Positions 14,498 to 23,562 of a DNA stretch of 36,964 nucleotides are shown in pieces. The DNA lies in NCBI RefSeq assembly GCF_029238675.1, contig NZ_JAQWFR010000018.1, positions 1 through 36,964 of the forward strand, read 5' to 3'. The notes below the pieces were generated by a model that did no database searches, was not told the origin of the DNA, and worked only from the letters and a program-made list of their open reading frames with translations. Each line of letters begins with the position of its first letter. Position 1 is the stretch's first letter. Position numbers and translations under genes: made by a program. This DNA is from Oceanicoccus sp. (GTDB lineage Bacteria; Pseudomonadota; Gammaproteobacteria; Pseudomonadales; Dasaniaceae).

Positions 14498-15256
14498 TTA
14501 GGTGGGGGTTTGTGCATCCAGCGCCTGGCCGTTAACCCCCTGACTATCCGGCCCCATCAAATACAAATACAGCGGCATAATATCTTCAGGTAGAGGGTTA
14601 ACCGATGGATCTTCGGCTGGGTAGGCGGTTTGGCGCATGCCGGTATTGGTCGCCCCTGGGTTAAGGGAGTTAACACGAATATTACTGGTGTTGGCTAGCT
14701 CGTCCGCCAGTGTTTCCATTAAACCTTCCACCGCAAATTTTGAGACAGCATAAGGCCCCCAATAGGCTCGGCCTTTGCGGCCAACGCCGGAGGAAGTAAA
14801 TATAATGGAGGCATCAGGGGATTTTTCCAGCAAGGGTAGCAATGCCTGGGTCATCATAAAAGTCGCATTGGTATTGACTTGCATCACCTCCAGCCACTCT
14901 TCACTATCAGTTTGGGCAATAGGTTTACGGTCACCCAGAATACTGGCGTTATGCAGCAAGCCGTCAAGCTGGCCAAACTCTTGCTCCAGTGTGTCATGCA
15001 TATCGCGGTAATCCTTCATTACCGCACCGCCTAAATGAATCGGGTAGATGGCCGCCTGGGGATAACCGGCGTTCTCAATTTCGTCATAGACCGATTCCAG
15101 TTTCTCAATGGTTTTGCCTGCCAGAATTACCGTTGCGCCGTGGGCGGCAAAAGTGATCGCTGCGCAGCGGCCAATACCGTCGCCGGCGCCGGTCACTAAA
15201 ATAGTGCGACCCTTTAGCAGGTTGTCAGGGGCTTGATATAAGTGCGGTGCAGACAT
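14498..15256 (-). CDS. yciK: YciK-type short-chain dehydrogenase/reductase
   Basis: A 252-residue classical SDR oxidoreductase. The NAD(P)-binding motif is TGAGDGIG (~22-29), followed by HNAS, the catalytic Ser (SSGVG) and the YxxxK pair in YAVSKFAVEG. The PGATNTGMR loop and the C-terminal GQALDAQ segment match YciK. The natural substrate is unknown. The gene is the last of an ubiG-mupP-yciK run (11 bp after mupP), the same order as PA3171-PA3173 in P. aeruginosa. Confidence 0.9.
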   Translation of the reverse strand: MSAPHLYQAPDNLLKGRTILVTGAGDGIGRCAAITFAAHGATVILAGKTIEKLESVYDEIENAGYPQAAIYPIHLGGAVMKDYRDMHDTLEQEFGQLDGLLHNASILGDRKPIAQTDSEEWLEVMQVNTNATFMMTQALLPLLEKSPDASIIFTSSGVGRKGRAYWGPYAVSKFAVEGLMETLADELANTSNIRVNSLNPGATNTGMRQTAYPAEDPSVNPLPEDIMPLYLYLMGPDSQGVNGQALDAQTPT

Positions 15257-15267
15257 GGTGAGTACCG

Positions 15268-15954
15268 TTATCGATTAGCAGAAAAGTGTCTTATTAATAC
15301 AGGCTGGATTTCATCGGCGTGGTTGACATAAAAGTCCGCCTGCCAATGTTCGGCGGGGTCTTGTGGGTCTATATAACCGTAGTTAACCGCGATGGTTTTC
15401 ATCCTGGCGTTTTTGCCCGCATCAATATCGCGGCGATGGTCACCGACATACAGTGTTTGTTGAACATCGCAACCAATTTGCTTGCAGGCTAACAGCATAG
15501 GCTCGGGGTCTGGTTTGGTGTTGGTAACATCATCCGGGCAGACCATGGCGCTGCAGCGTTCGCTGATTAACAGATCCGTGAGAATTGGTTCGGCATAGAG
15601 GCGGGGCTTATTGGTGACTATGCCCCAGGGGATATTATGGTTTTCCAGCCAGAGTAATAGCTCGTGAATACCCGGGAAAAGCGCGGTTTCTACGGATAAG
15701 TGCTGGCCGTATAAATCCAGCAACTCCAATCGCAGTGCTTCAAAACTGTCGTCACCTTCCTGTAAATCAAAGGCCAGACTGACCAGGGCTCTTGCGCCGT
15801 GGGAAACGGTCTCGCGAATAGCGGCATAGGGTAATTCAGCCTTACCATGGTTGGCTAACAACTGGTTAACCACGACAGCAAAATCCGGAGCGGTATCGAT
15901 CAAGGTACCATCAAGGTCAAAGAGAACCGCTTGCAGGGTGATGGGTGATGTCAT
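15268..15954 (-). CDS. mupP: N-acetylmuramic acid 6-phosphate phosphatase (MupP) / phosphoglycolate phosphatase-like HAD enzyme
   Basis: A 228-residue HAD-superfamily phosphatase. Motif I is FDLDGTLIDTAPDF, with nucleophile Asp13 and Asp15. Motif II is the Thr of VTNKPRLY, motif III the Lys of TKPDPEP, and motif IV VGDHRRDIDAGKNA. By sequence alone it could be called Gph, the phosphoglycolate phosphatase. Its position directly between ubiG and yciK is that of Pseudomonas MupP, which dephosphorylates MurNAc-6-phosphate in the AmgK/MurU bypass of peptidoglycan recycling. The MupP call therefore rests on synteny. The spacing (15 bp after ubiG) supports one operon. Confidence 0.8.
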   Translation of the reverse strand: MTSPITLQAVLFDLDGTLIDTAPDFAVVVNQLLANHGKAELPYAAIRETVSHGARALVSLAFDLQEGDDSFEALRLELLDLYGQHLSVETALFPGIHELLLWLENHNIPWGIVTNKPRLYAEPILTDLLISERCSAMVCPDDVTNTKPDPEPMLLACKQIGCDVQQTLYVGDHRRDIDAGKNARMKTIAVNYGYIDPQDPAEHWQADFYVNHADEIQPVLIRHFSANR

Positions 15955-15969
15955 AAATAGAATGCTTTG

Positions 15970-16680
15970 TCAGGCTGGCTTATGGGTGTGTACCAGATAG
16001 TTAACCGCTACATCATCCTTATTAAGGCGATACTGTTTGGTAATGGGGTTATAGGTCATGCCGGTCATATCCTGCATCTCCAGGCCGGCTTCGCGAACCC
16101 AGTGGCCCAGCTCCGAGGGTTTAATAAATTTATCGTAATCGTGTGTGCCCTTGGGCAGCAGCTTTAATACATACTCGGCACCAATAATGCCAAACAGGTA
16201 AGACTTGGGATTGCGGTTAAGGGTAGAAAAATACACATGGCCGCCGGGGCGTACCAATTCAGAACAGGCCTTAATCACCGAGCCGGGGTCAGGTACATGC
16301 TCAAGCATTTCCAGGCAGGTGACAATGTCGTATTGGCCTGCTTCCTGTTCGGCTAAATCTTCCGCCGTGATTTGGCGGTAGTTTACCGTCACGCCTGATT
16401 CCAGTTGATGCAGTTTGGCCACGGATAAAGGCGCTTCGCCCATATCAATACCATTTACGGTAGCTCCTCGTTGCGCCATCGCCTCACATAAAATACCGCC
16501 GCCGCAGCCTACATCCAGCAAGTTTTTGCCGGCAACCGCTGAGTGCAGGTCAATATAATTGGCCCGTAGTGGATTGATTTCATGCAGAGGTTTGAATTCA
16601 CTGTTCTTGTCCCACCAGCGGCTGGCCAGTGCTTCAAATTTGGCGATTTCAGAAGGGTCTACATTCGCTGAGTTTGTCAC
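15970..16680 (-). CDS. ubiG: Ubiquinone biosynthesis O-methyltransferase
   Basis: A 236-residue SAM-dependent methyltransferase that performs both O-methylations of ubiquinone synthesis. The signature N-terminus ([21 protein letters not shown]) is followed by SAM motif [17 protein letters not shown], acidic [16 protein letters not shown] and the C-terminal [11 protein letters not shown]. Translation starts at a GTG with AAGG upstream. It begins the ubiG-mupP-yciK run, 35 bp after the upstream amidohydrolase gene, and may share its transcript. Confidence 0.96.
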   Translation of the reverse strand: MTNSANVDPSEIAKFEALASRWWDKNSEFKPLHEINPLRANYIDLHSAVAGKNLLDVGCGGGILCEAMAQRGATVNGIDMGEAPLSVAKLHQLESGVTVNYRQITAEDLAEQEAGQYDIVTCLEMLEHVPDPGSVIKACSELVRPGGHVYFSTLNRNPKSYLFGIIGAEYVLKLLPKGTHDYDKFIKPSELGHWVREAGLEMQDMTGMTYNPITKQYRLNKDDVAVNYLVHTHKPA

Positions 16681-16715
16681 TAATCGTTACCTTTTTAAAA
16701 GCTACTTTTTAATAA

Positions 16716-18062
16716 TCAGTGCTTGGTGTTTGTCGTGTTGCTGATTTTATCACGCCAGCCCTGGGCTTTGGCGGCAATTTCCGGAATATCAAGATTGGCG
16801 GGCTGTCGGTCGGCCAAGACCTGTTGGCCGTGTACCCAGCTATGGGTGACATGATGCCCGCAGGCGGTATAAACCAATTGTGAAACAGGGTCATACAACG
16901 GCTGCAGCTCAATCGCACTAAAATCAATGGCAATAATATCGGCTTGCTTGCCCACTTCCAGTGTTCCCAGTTTGCTATCTATAGACAAGGCCTTCGCGCC
17001 ACCCAGTGTTGCCGCTTCTAAAGCCTGCCAGTCGCTAAGTGCGGAGGCATCTTTGGAGACGGCTTTGGCCAGCAGGGCAGCAGCACGCATTTCGGCAAAC
17101 ATATCCAGGCTGTTATTGCTGGCTGCGCCATCGGTGCCCAGGGCAATGGTAATACCTTCATCGGCCAGGACTTTAACCGGGCAAAAGCCGCTGGCAAGCT
17201 TCAGGTTTGACTGCGGGCAGTGCACCACCGAGGCACCGCTGGCTTTAACGATGGCAATATCTTCATCGGTTAATGCGGTCATATGCACCAGCTGAGTCTT
17301 TGGTCCCAGAATACCAAGGTCATTCAGGCGGCTAATAGGGCGCTGGCCGTGCAGCTTAAGGTCATCATCCACTTCTTGCTGGGTTTCGTGTACATGAATA
17401 TGAATGCTGATATCCAGCTCGGCGGCTAACATGCTGACTTTCTGTAAGCCTTCATCGCTAACGGTATAGGGGGCGTGGGGGCCAAACACCACATCCACCA
17501 GTTCGCTATGCTTAAAGTCATCGCGCACGGCCAGACCTTTTTCAATATAGTCGTTCGGGTCTTGCCCCCAAATGGTCGGGAAGTTAAACACAGGGAAGGT
17601 AATTTGCGCCCGTATACCCGCCTCGCTGGCGACTTTGGCCACCACATTGGGGAAAAAATACATATCACTAAAGGTGGTAGTCCCGGAGCGCAGCATCTCA
17701 GCCACAGCCAGCTGGGTGCCGTCGCGCACAAACTCTTCACTTACCCATTGCCCCTCGGCGGGCCAGATAAATTCCTCCAACCAGGTTTGCAGTGGCTGGT
17801 CATCGGCCATGCCGCGAAACAGGCTCATGGCGGCATGGCCATGGGCATTAATCAGTCCGGGGGTTAGCACATGTTCCGGTAGATCAATACCGTAATTGGC
17901 ATCAAATCGCGCCATAGCTTCGTCTTTGGGCAGGATGGCGATAATGTTGCCGCCGTCTATCGCAATACTGTGATTTTCCAGCACGGTTTTGGCGGGCCTA
18001 ATGGGGATAATCCAGCGGGCGGTGATTAAAGTATCGATCGATTGGGGTGTTTGATGGCTCAT
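16716..18062 (-). CDS. mtaD: TRZ/ATZ-family amidohydrolase, probable 5'-methylthioadenosine/S-adenosylhomocysteine deaminase
   Basis: A 448-residue metal-dependent amidohydrolase. Metal-binding and catalytic motifs are NAHGHAAMSLFRG, GPHAPYTVSD, HIHVHETQQEV, LVHMTALTDEDI and LGTDGAASNNSLDMF. The closest known relative by context is PA3170 of P. aeruginosa, described as an MTA deaminase and likewise next to ubiG. The substrate remains to be shown; related enzymes deaminate guanine-like or 8-oxoguanine bases. The frame reaches a TTG at 18125, but I place the start at the ATG at 18062, which gives the family-like beginning MSHQTPQSIDTLITARWIIP. Confidence 0.85.
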   Translation of the reverse strand: MSHQTPQSIDTLITARWIIPIRPAKTVLENHSIAIDGGNIIAILPKDEAMARFDANYGIDLPEHVLTPGLINAHGHAAMSLFRGMADDQPLQTWLEEFIWPAEGQWVSEEFVRDGTQLAVAEMLRSGTTTFSDMYFFPNVVAKVASEAGIRAQITFPVFNFPTIWGQDPNDYIEKGLAVRDDFKHSELVDVVFGPHAPYTVSDEGLQKVSMLAAELDISIHIHVHETQQEVDDDLKLHGQRPISRLNDLGILGPKTQLVHMTALTDEDIAIVKASGASVVHCPQSNLKLASGFCPVKVLADEGITIALGTDGAASNNSLDMFAEMRAAALLAKAVSKDASALSDWQALEAATLGGAKALSIDSKLGTLEVGKQADIIAIDFSAIELQPLYDPVSQLVYTACGHHVTHSWVHGQQVLADRQPANLDIPEIAAKAQGWRDKISNTTNTKH

Positions 18063-18215
18063 AGAAATGGGGAAAATGTGTCCGTATTTTTGTGTGCTGG
18101 CGAGTATAACCGGATTCCCCGACAATTGCCCTTTTCCTGTAGAGCGCTGACTTGAAAAAGAGTGGATTTAAGGGCGATTTAAACAGCTTTTAGCTGTCGA
18201 TATGACATTGATTTA

Positions 18216-18224
18216 TGGTATGAT
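18216..18224 (+). promoter_or_regulatory. Predicted extended -10 promoter of gyrA
   Basis: TGGTATGAT combines an extended -10 TG with TATGAT at 18219-18224; the -35 region is poor. A short hairpin (ACAGC/GCTGT, about 18183-18197) lies just upstream. The gyrA leader would be about 100 nt. Many gyrA promoters respond to supercoiling, but nothing here proves that. Confidence 0.4.
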
Positions 18225-18331
18225 TTTGCCCTTGTCCAGATAGAAGTTTCAGCAGGAAAGTTACAGCTAATAAGAACAAATAAACGCCGTAAAACTGATC
18301 AAATTCAAAATAATTAGGAATGCCATTCTCT

Positions 18332-20935
18332 ATGGGTGAATCAACCGATATTGCAAACAATGAAATCCTTCCGGTTAACATCGAAGACGAACTAAAACAG
18401 TCGTATCTCGATTATTCCATGAGCGTTATTGTCGGGCGAGCCTTGCCCGATGTGCGTGATGGTCTGAAGCCGGTACACCGTCGTGTGTTATTCGCCATGA
18501 GCGAGCTTAACAATGACTGGAACAAGGGCTACAAGAAATCGGCTCGTGTGGTTGGTGATGTGATTGGTAAATATCACCCACACGGTGATTCAGCGGTGTA
18601 CGAAACCATCGTTCGTATGGCCCAGCCCTTTTCGCTGCGCTATATGCTGGTAGACGGGCAGGGTAACTTCGGTTCGGTTGATGGTGACTCCGCCGCAGCC
18701 ATGCGATATACCGAAATCCGTATGCGCAAAATTGCCCACGAAATTCTGGCAGATCTCGATAAAGAAACCGTGGACTGGGTGCCTAACTATGATGGCACTG
18801 AGCAAATCCCCGCGGTAATGCCCACTAAAATTCCTAACCTGCTGGTTAATGGTTCTTCCGGTATCGCGGTAGGTATGGCGACCAATATTCCGCCACACAA
18901 CCTTAATGAAGTGGTGACGGGCTGTTTGGCCCTGATCGACAATCCGGATATCACCATTGATGAACTGATGGAACATATCCCCGGTCCTGATTTCCCAACC
19001 GCCGCCATTATCAATGGTCGCGCCGGTATTGTGCAGGCTTACCGCACCGGTAAAGGCCGTATCTATATCCGCGCCAGAGCGGAAGTAATCAGCAACGAAA
19101 AAACCAATAAAGACACCATTATCATTAGCGAAATTCCTTACCAGGTAAACAAGGCTCGCTTGATTGAAAAGATTGCCGACCTGGTTAAAGAGAAAAAGAT
19201 TGAAGGCATTGCCGAGCTACGCGATGAGTCTGATAAAGACGGTATGCGTATTGTTATCGAAATGAAGCGCAATGAAATGGGCGATGTTTGCCTCAACAAC
19301 CTCTACGCACAAACCCAGCTGGAAAATGTGTTCGGCATTAATATTGTTGCCTTGGTAGATGGTCAGCCGCGCATCCTGAACCTGAAAGAACTGCTGGAGT
19401 ACTTTGTACTTCACCGTCGTGAAGTCGTGACACGCCGTACGGTTTACCTATTAAGAAAAGCCCGCGAGCGTGGTCATATTCTTGAAGGTTTGGCGGTTGC
19501 AATTTCCAATATCGACGAAATGATCGAGCTGATTAAATCCTCCGATACTACCGCAGAAGCCAAAGAGAAATTATCGGCCCGTAGCTGGGAGCCGGGCGAA
19601 GTGATGGGCATGTTAGAACGCGCTGGCGCAGGTGATCTGCAAGCAGCGGCTTCTCGCCCGGAAGATCTGGCAGAAGGCTTTGGTTTTATCGACGGTAAAT
19701 ACAGTCTGTCACCGGTTCAGGTTCAAGCCATCCTCGATATGCGCTTGCAGAAACTAACCGGCCTTGAGCATGAAAAACTGCTGAAGGAATACCAGGAAAA
19801 ACTCGACGAGATTACTGAGTACCTAAGCATTCTTGCGGATGCTGTGAAATTGATGGGTATTATTCGCGAAGAGTTGCAACTGGTTGTCGATGAATATGGT
19901 GATGAGCGTCGCTCTGAAATTATTGAGTCCCTGCGCGATATTACCGAAGAAGACCTCATTACCGAAGAAGATCGAGTTGTCACAATCTCCAACGGTGGTT
20001 ATGCCAAGACCCAAGCTTTGAGTGATTACCAAGCGCAGCGTCGAGGTGGTATGGGTAAATCGGCAACGGCAGTAAAAGATGAAGATTTTGTAGAGCACCT
20101 GATTATTGCCAGTACCCACGATACCATTTTGTGTTTCTCCAATGTCGGTAAAGTGTATTGGTTAAAAGTTTTCCATATTCCCCTGGCTGGCCGTAATGCC
20201 CGAGGTCGCCCAATGGTGAACTTATTGCCGCTGGAAGAGGGTGAGCGTATCACCTCGATTATGCCAGTGAGTGAATACACCGAAGGCCACTATATCTTTA
20301 TGGCCACCGCTAACGGTACCGTTAAGAAAACAGCCTTAACCGATTTTTCCCGCCAGCGTAGCGTAGGTTTACGTGCCCTTGAACTGGAAGAAGGCGATGT
20401 ACTGATTGGTACCGAAGTCACCACCGGTGATTGCGATGTGATGCTATTTAGCTCTGCCGGTAAAGCGGTTCGCTTTAATGAAAACGATGTTCGCGCCATG
20501 GGCCGTACCGCCAAAGGTGTTCGCGGTATCCGCCTTGAAGAAGGCCAGAAAATGATTTCATTGATTGTGCCTAAAGACGGTGGCCGTATGTTATCGGTAT
20601 CCGTTAACGGCTACGGTAAGCGTACCGAATTTACCGAGTTTGCCACCAAAGGCCGTGGTAACAAAGGTATGATTTTTATGCAGGCTTCTGAGCGTAACGG
20701 CGATATTGTTGGTGCGGTTCAGGTGTTTGACGGCGATGAATTAATGATGATTTCTGATCAGGGTACGATGGTGCGTACTCGCACTGATGAGATTTCAGTA
20801 TTAGGCCGCAATACTCAAGGTGTCCGCGTGATTCGCTTGAAAGAAGGCGAACATGTTGTGGGCGTTGAGCGTATTGATGAGCCCGATGAGGCACCTGTTG
20901 TTGAGAATACTGAAGGTGATGCTCCAGAAGAATAA
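18332..20935 (+). CDS. gyrA: DNA gyrase subunit A
   Basis: The breakage-reunion subunit of gyrase, 867 residues from the start chosen here. The N-terminal core contains [36 protein letters not shown] (quinolone-resistance region) and the catalytic Tyr126 in RYTEIR. The C-terminal beta-pinwheel carries the GyrA box QRRGGMGKS and repeated VRGIRL-type blades, ending in an acidic tail. In the quinolone pocket Ser83 (E. coli numbering) is kept and Asp87 is Glu. The frame opens at an ATG at 18320, but the ATG at 18332 matches the MGE-type beginning of Pseudomonas GyrA, and AGGA sits 12 bases before it. serC and pheA follow. Confidence 0.97.
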   Translation: MGESTDIANNEILPVNIEDELKQSYLDYSMSVIVGRALPDVRDGLKPVHRRVLFAMSELNNDWNKGYKKSARVVGDVIGKYHPHGDSAVYETIVRMAQPFSLRYMLVDGQGNFGSVDGDSAAAMRYTEIRMRKIAHEILADLDKETVDWVPNYDGTEQIPAVMPTKIPNLLVNGSSGIAVGMATNIPPHNLNEVVTGCLALIDNPDITIDELMEHIPGPDFPTAAIINGRAGIVQAYRTGKGRIYIRARAEVISNEKTNKDTIIISEIPYQVNKARLIEKIADLVKEKKIEGIAELRDESDKDGMRIVIEMKRNEMGDVCLNNLYAQTQLENVFGINIVALVDGQPRILNLKELLEYFVLHRREVVTRRTVYLLRKARERGHILEGLAVAISNIDEMIELIKSSDTTAEAKEKLSARSWEPGEVMGMLERAGAGDLQAAASRPEDLAEGFGFIDGKYSLSPVQVQAILDMRLQKLTGLEHEKLLKEYQEKLDEITEYLSILADAVKLMGIIREELQLVVDEYGDERRSEIIESLRDITEEDLITEEDRVVTISNGGYAKTQALSDYQAQRRGGMGKSATAVKDEDFVEHLIIASTHDTILCFSNVGKVYWLKVFHIPLAGRNARGRPMVNLLPLEEGERITSIMPVSEYTEGHYIFMATANGTVKKTALTDFSRQRSVGLRALELEEGDVLIGTEVTTGDCDVMLFSSAGKAVRFNENDVRAMGRTAKGVRGIRLEEGQKMISLIVPKDGGRMLSVSVNGYGKRTEFTEFATKGRGNKGMIFMQASERNGDIVGAVQVFDGDELMMISDQGTMVRTRTDEISVLGRNTQGVRVIRLKEGEHVVGVERIDEPDEAPVVENTEGDAPEE

Positions 20936-20968
20936 AGCCTGCGCTTTATTTCAGTAAAAGTTCCAGCT

Positions 20969-21014
20969 ACGTCAGGCCCCTCTTGCAGAGATCTCAGGCC
21001 TGACGTTCTGTTTT
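20969..21014 (+). terminator. Hairpin between gyrA and serC, probable (partial) terminator
   Basis: ACGTCAGGCC (20969-20978) pairs perfectly with GGCCTGACGT (20997-21006). An inner CTC/GAG pairing closes the loop, and a broken T run follows to 21014. It ends 17 bp before serC, so it may attenuate gyrA read-through while serC keeps its own ribosome binding site. Confidence 0.65.
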
Positions 21015-21031
21015 AAAATGAGGTTGAGTTG

Positions 21032-22108
21032 ATGTCCCGTAAATATAATTTTTGTGCAGGCCCCGCTGCATTACCTGAAGCTGTGTTACAACAAGCGGCT
21101 GCTGAACTGATTGATTATCAGGGCGCCGGTTTATCCATTATGGAAATGAGCCACCGCTCACCGGAAATTGTGGCGATCGCTGAAAAGGCCGAAGCCGATT
21201 TTCGTGAGCTATTAGATATTTCTGATGATTACGCCGTTTTATTTTTACAAGGTGGAGCCAGCACACAGTTTGCTTCTGTACCCTTAAACCTGTTGGGTGA
21301 TAAAACCACTGCAGATTATGTTAATACCGGGCAGTGGTCTAAAAAAGCGATCAAAGAAGCGAAACGATTTGCTGATATTAATGTGGTGGCTAGCTCTGAA
21401 GATACCAACTTCACGACTATTCCAGCTTTTGAAAGTTGGCAGCTCAATAAAGATGCCGCCTACTTGCACTACACCCCTAACGAAACTATTGGCGGTGTTG
21501 AGTTTATGTGGACACCGCAAGTGGATGTGCCAATAGTGGCGGATATGTCTTCAACCATTCTGTCGCGCCCTATTGATGTCAATCAGTTTGGTGTGATCTA
21601 TGCCGGTGCGCAAAAAAATATCGGCCCGGCGGGTCTAACCATTGCCATTGTTCGCAAGGATTTACTAGGCAAGGCCACTGCCCACTGCCCAGCTATGCTG
21701 GATTATAAAACGGCCGCTGAAAACGACTCTATGTACAATACGCCACCCACCTATGGTATATATTTAGCCGGTTTGGTTTTTCAGTGGTTAAAAGATCAAG
21801 GCGGTCTGGCCGCGATTGAAGCAGTTAACCGTCGCAAAGCGGATAAATTGTATAACTTTATTGATACCAGCGACTTTTACGCCAACCCGGTTGAAGTGGC
21901 CAGTCGTTCATTAATGAATGTACCCTTTACCCTGGCTAATTCCGATTTGGATAAGCAGTTTTTGGCAGAATCTGAAGAAGCCGGTATGCTAAACCTTAAA
22001 GGTCACCGCAGTGTGGGTGGTATGCGCGCGAGTATTTACAACGCCGTACCTGAAGCCGCTGTGGATGCCTTGATCGACTTTATGAAAGATTTCGAATCAA
22101 AAGCCTAA
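21032..22108 (+). CDS. serC: Phosphoserine aminotransferase
   Basis: A 358-residue PLP enzyme making 3-phosphoserine (serine synthesis), also used in the DXP-dependent B6 pathway. Conserved blocks are YNFCAGPAALPEAVL at the start, GLSIMEMSHRS, LFLQGGASTQF and the PLP lysine Lys195 in AGAQKNIGPAG. The C-terminal GHRSVGGMRASIYNA contacts the substrate. The frame extends one codon upstream to a TTG; the ATG at 21032 is preferred because GAGG lies eight bases before it. The gyrA-serC-pheA order matches Pseudomonas. The window also holds pdxJ, another enzyme of the same B6 route, about 15 kb away. Confidence 0.97.
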   Translation: MSRKYNFCAGPAALPEAVLQQAAAELIDYQGAGLSIMEMSHRSPEIVAIAEKAEADFRELLDISDDYAVLFLQGGASTQFASVPLNLLGDKTTADYVNTGQWSKKAIKEAKRFADINVVASSEDTNFTTIPAFESWQLNKDAAYLHYTPNETIGGVEFMWTPQVDVPIVADMSSTILSRPIDVNQFGVIYAGAQKNIGPAGLTIAIVRKDLLGKATAHCPAMLDYKTAAENDSMYNTPPTYGIYLAGLVFQWLKDQGGLAAIEAVNRRKADKLYNFIDTSDFYANPVEVASRSLMNVPFTLANSDLDKQFLAESEEAGMLNLKGHRSVGGMRASIYNAVPEAAVDALIDFMKDFESKA

Positions 22109-22132
22109 CACCAAGAGTCTAACACCAAGAGC
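22105..22132. repeat. 14-bp tandem duplication across the serC stop codon
   Basis: CTAACACCAAGAGT (22105-22118) is followed by CTAACACCAAGAGC (22119-22132). The first copy contains the serC TAA at 22106-22108; the second ends nine bases before the pheA ATG. Confidence 0.85.
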
Positions 22133-22141
22133 TTAGCCGCT

Positions 22142-23257
22142 ATGTCAGATAAACAGGATCTGGACCAACTGCGTAAAGAGATCGACTCGATCGACAAGCA
22201 GATTCATCAACTCCTTAATCAGCGCGCTGAGTGTGCCGAGCGCGTGGCAGAAACCAAGCTGCAAGCCTTTAGCGCTGAGAATGGTGGGGGTGATTTATCC
22301 AAGGTGCTGTTTTATCGCCCCGAGCGGGAAGCGCAAGTTTTACGCAATGTGATCGATCGCAACAAAGGCCCGCTAGAGGGTAAAACTGTTGCGCGTATTT
22401 TTCGTGAAATTATGTCGGCGTGTTTGGCCTTGGAAAAACCTATGGAGGTGGCTTACTTTGGCCCCGAGGGTACCTTCACCCAGGCAGCTACCATTAAGCA
22501 TTTCGGCCAGTCTGTTATTAGTTTGCCGCAATCCAGCATTGCCAATGTGTTTTCACAGGTTGAATCAGGCCAGTGTCATTATGGTGTCGTGCCGGTAGAA
22601 AATTCCACTGAAGGTATGGTCAGCCATACCCTCGATAATTTTATGGATTCGCCATTAAAGATTTGTGGTGAAGTTGAACTGCGTATCCAGTTGCACCTGT
22701 TGGCTAATGAAACGGCCAGCCCTGACACCATCAAAACCATCTGCGCCCATGCGCAGGCCTTGGCGCAGGCGCGTAACTGGTTGGATAACAATTGGCCCGG
22801 TATTGACCGTATTGCCGTAGCAAGCAATGCCGAAGCGGCAAAAATGGCTAAGGCCGATCCATCAATAGCAGCCGTCGCCGGTGATATTGCCGCCGAGCAA
22901 TATGGTTTGATGAAACTTGCCAAAAACATTGAAGACTTTGCCAATAACACAACTCGCTTCTTAATTATTGGTACCCAGGAAGTTGCCCCTAGTGGTAGTG
23001 ATAAAACCTCGCTGATTGTTGAAGCCAACAATAAGCCCGGCGCCTTGTTAAAACTGTTAGAGCCTTTTCAAAGTTCAGGGGTTAGCTTAACGCGTATTGA
23101 TACCCGCCCATCGCGGACAGATACCTGGGCCTATGTCTTTTTTATTGAGTTTGAAGGGCATAAAGATGATCAGGTAATTGCTGATATCCTTGAAGGTCTG
23201 GGCGACCACTCCCGCGTATTAAAAGTATTGGGTTCCTACCCCAAGGCCGTACTGTAG
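22142..23257 (+). CDS. pheA: Bifunctional chorismate mutase / prephenate dehydratase (P-protein)
   Basis: A 371-residue enzyme of phenylalanine synthesis. Residues ~1-95 form the AroQ chorismate mutase (LDQLRKEIDSIDKQIHQLLNQR). Residues ~97-275 are prephenate dehydratase, with AYFGPEGTFTQAA, VPVENSTEGMV and the catalytic TRF of NNTTRFLIIG. Residues ~285-371 are an ACT regulatory domain. The ACT domain keeps PGALLKLL, but the Phe-binding ESRP motif of E. coli reads DTRP here, a conservative shift like the ETRP that I recall in pseudomonads. It follows serC by 33 bp. In Pseudomonas the next genes are hisC and tyrA; here DUF3622 follows instead. Confidence 0.96.
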   Translation: MSDKQDLDQLRKEIDSIDKQIHQLLNQRAECAERVAETKLQAFSAENGGGDLSKVLFYRPEREAQVLRNVIDRNKGPLEGKTVARIFREIMSACLALEKPMEVAYFGPEGTFTQAATIKHFGQSVISLPQSSIANVFSQVESGQCHYGVVPVENSTEGMVSHTLDNFMDSPLKICGEVELRIQLHLLANETASPDTIKTICAHAQALAQARNWLDNNWPGIDRIAVASNAEAAKMAKADPSIAAVAGDIAAEQYGLMKLAKNIEDFANNTTRFLIIGTQEVAPSGSDKTSLIVEANNKPGALLKLLEPFQSSGVSLTRIDTRPSRTDTWAYVFFIEFEGHKDDQVIADILEGLGDHSRVLKVLGSYPKAVL

Positions 23258-23285
23258 TTTAAATGTAGTTCTTATAGGTAACATC

Positions 23286-23507
23286 ATGTCCAAAGATAAA
23301 AAGTTTAGCTACCAGGTGCAGGAAGAAGAGGGTACCTGGAAGGCAGATATTATCAGAAAGGTATCGGCCAGAAAGACCACTGTCAGTAAAACCCAAAGCG
23401 GTTTTGCCTCAGAGCAAGAAGCCACAGCTTGGGCGGATGCCGAGTTGCAAACTTTTATGAAGCAGTTGGGCGAGCGCAATAAACGACGCGATAAAAAGCG
23501 CGACTAA
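23286..23507 (+). CDS. DUF3622-type small basic protein
   Basis: A 73-residue hydrophilic protein with a very basic C-terminus (RNKRRDKKRD). The pattern FSYQVQEEEGTWKADIIRKV, then RKTTVSKTQSGFASEQEATA, matches the DUF3622 family as I recall it; the function is unknown. AGG lies seven bases before the ATG, and the gene follows pheA by 28 bp, so it is probably the end of the gyrA-serC-pheA transcript. A palindromic terminator follows at once. Confidence 0.75.
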   Translation: MSKDKKFSYQVQEEEGTWKADIIRKVSARKTTVSKTQSGFASEQEATAWADAELQTFMKQLGERNKRRDKKRD

Positions 23508-23509
23508 AT

Positions 23510-23562
23510 CTCCACCACCCCGTCGTTCCCGCGAAGGCGGGAATGACGGGGTGGTGGTGGAT
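23510..23562. terminator. Long palindrome between convergent DUF3622 and rnfE, probable bidirectional terminator
   Basis: About 24-bp arms around GAAG pair almost perfectly: CTCCACCACCCCGTCGTTCCCGC on the left with GCGGGAATGACGGGGTGGTGG on the right. The core is the same ATTCCC-N8-GGGAAT-like unit as in the 103-bp elements (here GTTCCC on the left). It fills the whole 54-bp gap between two converging genes, touching both stop codons. T-rich tails are lacking, so termination is inferred from position. Confidence 0.6.

Noticed and set aside
14317..14517. Small minus-strand ORF after yciK
   Set aside because: Its Thr/Lys/Pro-rich low-complexity translation looks noncoding and it overlaps the end of yciK in another frame.
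17475..17895. Overlapping plus-strand frames inside the amidohydrolase gene
   Set aside because: The minus-strand frame has full amidohydrolase motifs through this region; the plus-strand frames show no recognisable protein.
18063..18125. Longer amidohydrolase start at a TTG (18125)
   Set aside because: It adds 21 residues not typical of the family; the ATG at 18062 gives the usual beginning.
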